Part shown: one piece after another, positions 62,222 to 64,000 of the stretch
Layout: every line of letters starts with the position of its first letter
Numbering within the stretch: the first letter of the stretch is position 1
Virus record (IMG/VR): IMGVR_UViG_3300042303_000041
Coordinates: 1 to 64,000 of that record
From: a virus
Length of the DNA stretch: 64,000 bases
Strand: one strand, 5' to 3'
Translations under genes and position numbers: made by a program
The notes under the pieces: model-generated
What the model was told of the DNA's origin: nothing
Databases searched by the model: none
What the model saw: the letters and a program-made list of their open reading frames with translations, nothing else

Positions 62222-62336
62222 TAGAATCACTCCAATCTACATCTTGTTCGTTTTTATGTTCTTCGTATTCACAGTCATGACATGGATATTCTTTAGTCAT
62301 TGCACCGCAATATTTGCATTCAATCTCGTCTCGCAT
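62196..62336 (-). CDS. Small zinc-ribbon protein
   Basis: 46 aa (MRDEIECKYCGAMTKEYPCH...). C-x2-C and C-x2-C pairs, acidic end. Overlaps both holin-like genes, which supports expression in the operon. Confidence 0.55.
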   Translation of the reverse strand: MRDEIECKYCGAMTKEYPCHDCEYEEHKNEQDVDWSDSNGYSRTDQ

Positions 62337-62595
62337 CGCTTTGTTCCGCTCTTGCTATTCTATCTAAATCTGGTGGGATTCCCAAAGCATGACTTACTTT
62401 AGTATCAATACGAACTACGTCATGATTCATAGTTGCTACACGTTTATCTAATGCACTGATGATACCGCTCATGCTCTTTACGCCAGATGTAACTCCAGCC
62501 AGGATGAACTTTAGTGTTAGGAAAACGAAATATCCAGCTGCAATGGCTGCAGCGATCGGGAAGCCAACTTCGGCTACTAATTTGAAGTATTCCAT
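62320..62595 (-). CDS. Small holin-like membrane protein 1
   Basis: 91 aa. 'VAEVGFPIAAAIAAGYFVFL' TM at about 8-30, then an amphipathic helix and charged tail; paralogous to the 62221 gene. First gene of the curli/cyclase operon. Confidence 0.6.
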   Translation of the reverse strand: MEYFKLVAEVGFPIAAAIAAGYFVFLTLKFILAGVTSGVKSMSGIISALDKRVATMNHDVVRIDTKVSHALGIPPDLDRIARAEQSDARRD

Positions 62596-62654
62596 ATTTT
62601 GATATCCAGTTAATATTGTTCTGTGTTACAGAATATATTTAGGATTATTGCAAT

Positions 62655-63560
62655 TTATGGTGTGATTCTTCTCCCTGCAGAATCGTATTCGACGATCTTT
62701 TCTGACGTCGGATTCTGTTTATCTACAGTAGGAGGTTCTACAGGAGTTTCTGTTATAACTGGTTCTAGAATCGTTTCTTCTATCGGAACGATAACTGGTG
62801 GAATTATAGGTTCTCCACGATCTCGTTTGAGCTGCCAATTAGCTGCTATTAGAAGTAATACAGCTAGAGGGTCAAACACCGAAACGATCATAACGATAAG
62901 GATTCGAACTGCAGATTCTAACGTTCCTTCTCCAATATCATCGTATATCATTGCTGCGATATACTTTATAGGACCAACCTCTGCTTCCACTTTACGTATT
63001 TCTGCAGCGATTGGTGCACGTTCTTCATTTAGGCTACTTATTGTTTTCTGGTCAGCTGTTATTTCAGCCAATAATCGCTTCCGCTCGACTTGCTGGCTAC
63101 GACGGATAGATACAGCTTTATCAGCACCCTTTTCATCAGCTGACCTAGCCATGACTTGGTCCACTGCCTCATCCATCTGTTTAAGTGCTTTGCGATTAAC
63201 ATCTATATTATCCTTTGCGGTCTTAATCTTTTCATCGTATACGGAAATCTTTGCCTGAACATCGCCACTAACTAAACTCTGATCCGAGTGTGCTTTGGAT
63301 AGATAGCCAAAGATGCCCATTGAGGTTAGCATCATAAGAATCGTAAGAGCTACTACAAAGTAACTTTTCAATAGTAGTGGAATCTCTTTCCAGTTCTTAT
63401 AAATCCATGAAGCTATAACTAGCTTAGCTACACCTAAGAGTGCACCCATCACTGCAATAGAAATTGGTGATGCTGCGAATATAGCCATAAGCCCTACAAT
63501 TGCGTACCATTCAGCAACTGCAGATAGAGTTAGTGCTATCCCAAATAATAGATAGGTCAT
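62655..63560 (-). CDS. Membrane protein with periplasmic coiled coil
   Basis: 301 aa. Three N-terminal TMs (about 2-22, 27-52, 65-87), a coiled coil (about 100-200), a further TM near 217-243 and a Pro/Ile/Val-rich tail. Similar proteins occur in T4-like cyanophages without known function. Overlaps the nuclease gene by 4 nt. Confidence 0.6.
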   Translation of the reverse strand: MTYLLFGIALTLSAVAEWYAIVGLMAIFAASPISIAVMGALLGVAKLVIASWIYKNWKEIPLLLKSYFVVALTILMMLTSMGIFGYLSKAHSDQSLVSGDVQAKISVYDEKIKTAKDNIDVNRKALKQMDEAVDQVMARSADEKGADKAVSIRRSQQVERKRLLAEITADQKTISSLNEERAPIAAEIRKVEAEVGPIKYIAAMIYDDIGEGTLESAVRILIVMIVSVFDPLAVLLLIAANWQLKRDRGEPIIPPVIVPIEETILEPVITETPVEPPTVDKQNPTSEKIVEYDSAGRRITP

Positions 63561-63982
63561 ATTTTACCTTTAATGTGTGATCCGTGGATTCTGCATGATA
63601 TTTGCCCGTTGTAGTATTCATCACTTTCAAGGACTTTTCTAGAGAATTGCTCTCTTGCCTCGACATACGAACACTCAGCTTTGGACTTACAATAAAAGAG
63701 AATTTCTCTGGTGAATGAATCAACACCAAGGGTCTCTACGTCCTTATTCAGTTCAATGTTAGAACCATAATATTCTAACCAGTCAGAATCTATTTTAGAT
63801 TTTATTTTCTTCTTCTTTTTAGTACCGTTTTTCAGTGTGACAGTCTTAGTGGAAGTTTTAGAAAACTTCGCCAATTTCTTCCCGATATACATACGACTGT
63901 TGGCTTTGTTCACAATTAAGTAAACAAAGCCAACGCAGTCTTCGGGTAACTTTTCAACAATAGAGTTTTTAAATGTCCACAT
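63557..63982 (-). CDS. GIY-YIG-type endonuclease-like protein
   Basis: 141 aa. 'VGFVYLIVNKANSRMYIGKK' is the GIY-YIG strand pair (here F-V-Y ... Y-I-G), with a Lys-rich insert and 'TREILFYCKSKAECSYVEAR' ending in the region of the catalytic Glu. Resembles T4 Seg-type or stand-alone phage nucleases; may act in DNA repair or be a homing enzyme. Confidence 0.7.
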   Translation of the reverse strand: MWTFKNSIVEKLPEDCVGFVYLIVNKANSRMYIGKKLAKFSKTSTKTVTLKNGTKKKKKIKSKIDSDWLEYYGSNIELNKDVETLGVDSFTREILFYCKSKAECSYVEAREQFSRKVLESDEYYNGQISCRIHGSHIKGKI

Positions 63983-64000
63983 AGTGGACTATTTATTCTT

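Noticed and set aside
1-64000. Prophage or integrative element
   Set aside because: No integrase, excisionase, repressor or att-like repeat seen; gene content is that of a virulent T4-type phage.

Overview
The window is one stretch of a large, AT-rich, strictly lytic T4-type myovirus genome. T4-family morphogenesis and replication genes are clear (gp5, gp27, gp53, gp48, gp4, gp54-like, terminase small subunit gp16, gp26, a tape measure, gp32, gp59, gp33, T4-type RNase H). They diverge from T4 in the manner of the 'exo-T-even' phages of aquatic bacteria. A Bug/TctC periplasmic binding protein, typical of Burkholderiales, points to a betaproteobacterial host, probably freshwater. Curli genes resemble those reported from aquatic myophages. 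There is no integrase, transposon or CRISPR array.

Layout. 1-11100: baseplate and head-completion genes, divergent from about 5280 (gp48, gp53, gp27, gp5 leftward; gp4 to the tape measure rightward), ending in a bidirectional terminator. Everything after that is on the minus strand. 11104-13920: gp32-gp59-gp33 replication and late-transcription block. 13930-16240: small membrane proteins, ClpP-like protease and SleB-like hydrolase. 16258-16681: a circularly permuted, two-piece tmRNA with a 52-codon ORF between its halves. 16682-27600: nuclease, three 2OG-oxygenase-like proteins, acetyltransferase, PP-loop enzyme, fatty-acid desaturase, tail-fibre-like protein, GH19 endolysin, PhoH, UV endonuclease, nucleotide metabolism. 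27600-40900: many small early-type genes, including a GGQ release-factor-like protein, a polynucleotide-kinase-like protein, an RNA ligase and an AAA+ ATPase. 40900-51170: tRNAs interleaved with structured RNAs, plus a Ro60-like protein gene, a PP-loop protein and the Bug protein. 51200-56950: dCMP deaminase, RNase H and small genes. 57036-62595: a tightly overlapped operon with two holin-like proteins, CsgF, CsgG, a curlin-like protein, a FecR protein and a CHASE2-adenylyl cyclase. 62655-63982: a membrane/coiled-coil protein and a GIY-YIG nuclease.

Themes. (1) Translation: tRNAs for all 20 amino acids, a tmRNA, a GGQ protein and RNA-repair enzymes suggest that the phage maintains or replaces host decoding and ribosome rescue. 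(2) RNA biology: a Ro60-like protein lies beside several closed-stem RNAs. One family (five copies, compensatory changes in its closing helix) includes the 5' leader of the Ro-like gene itself, so a phage Ro/Y-RNA-like system is plausible. (3) Regulation: about 20 host-type promoters, almost all with an exact 17-bp spacer and many preceded by a short hairpin, form mobile-looking cassettes; three place the ATG exactly 6 nt after the -10 box. (4) Envelope signalling and secretion: the curli/FecR/cyclase operon.

All calls come from reading the sequence. Family names are recognition by motif, not database results.
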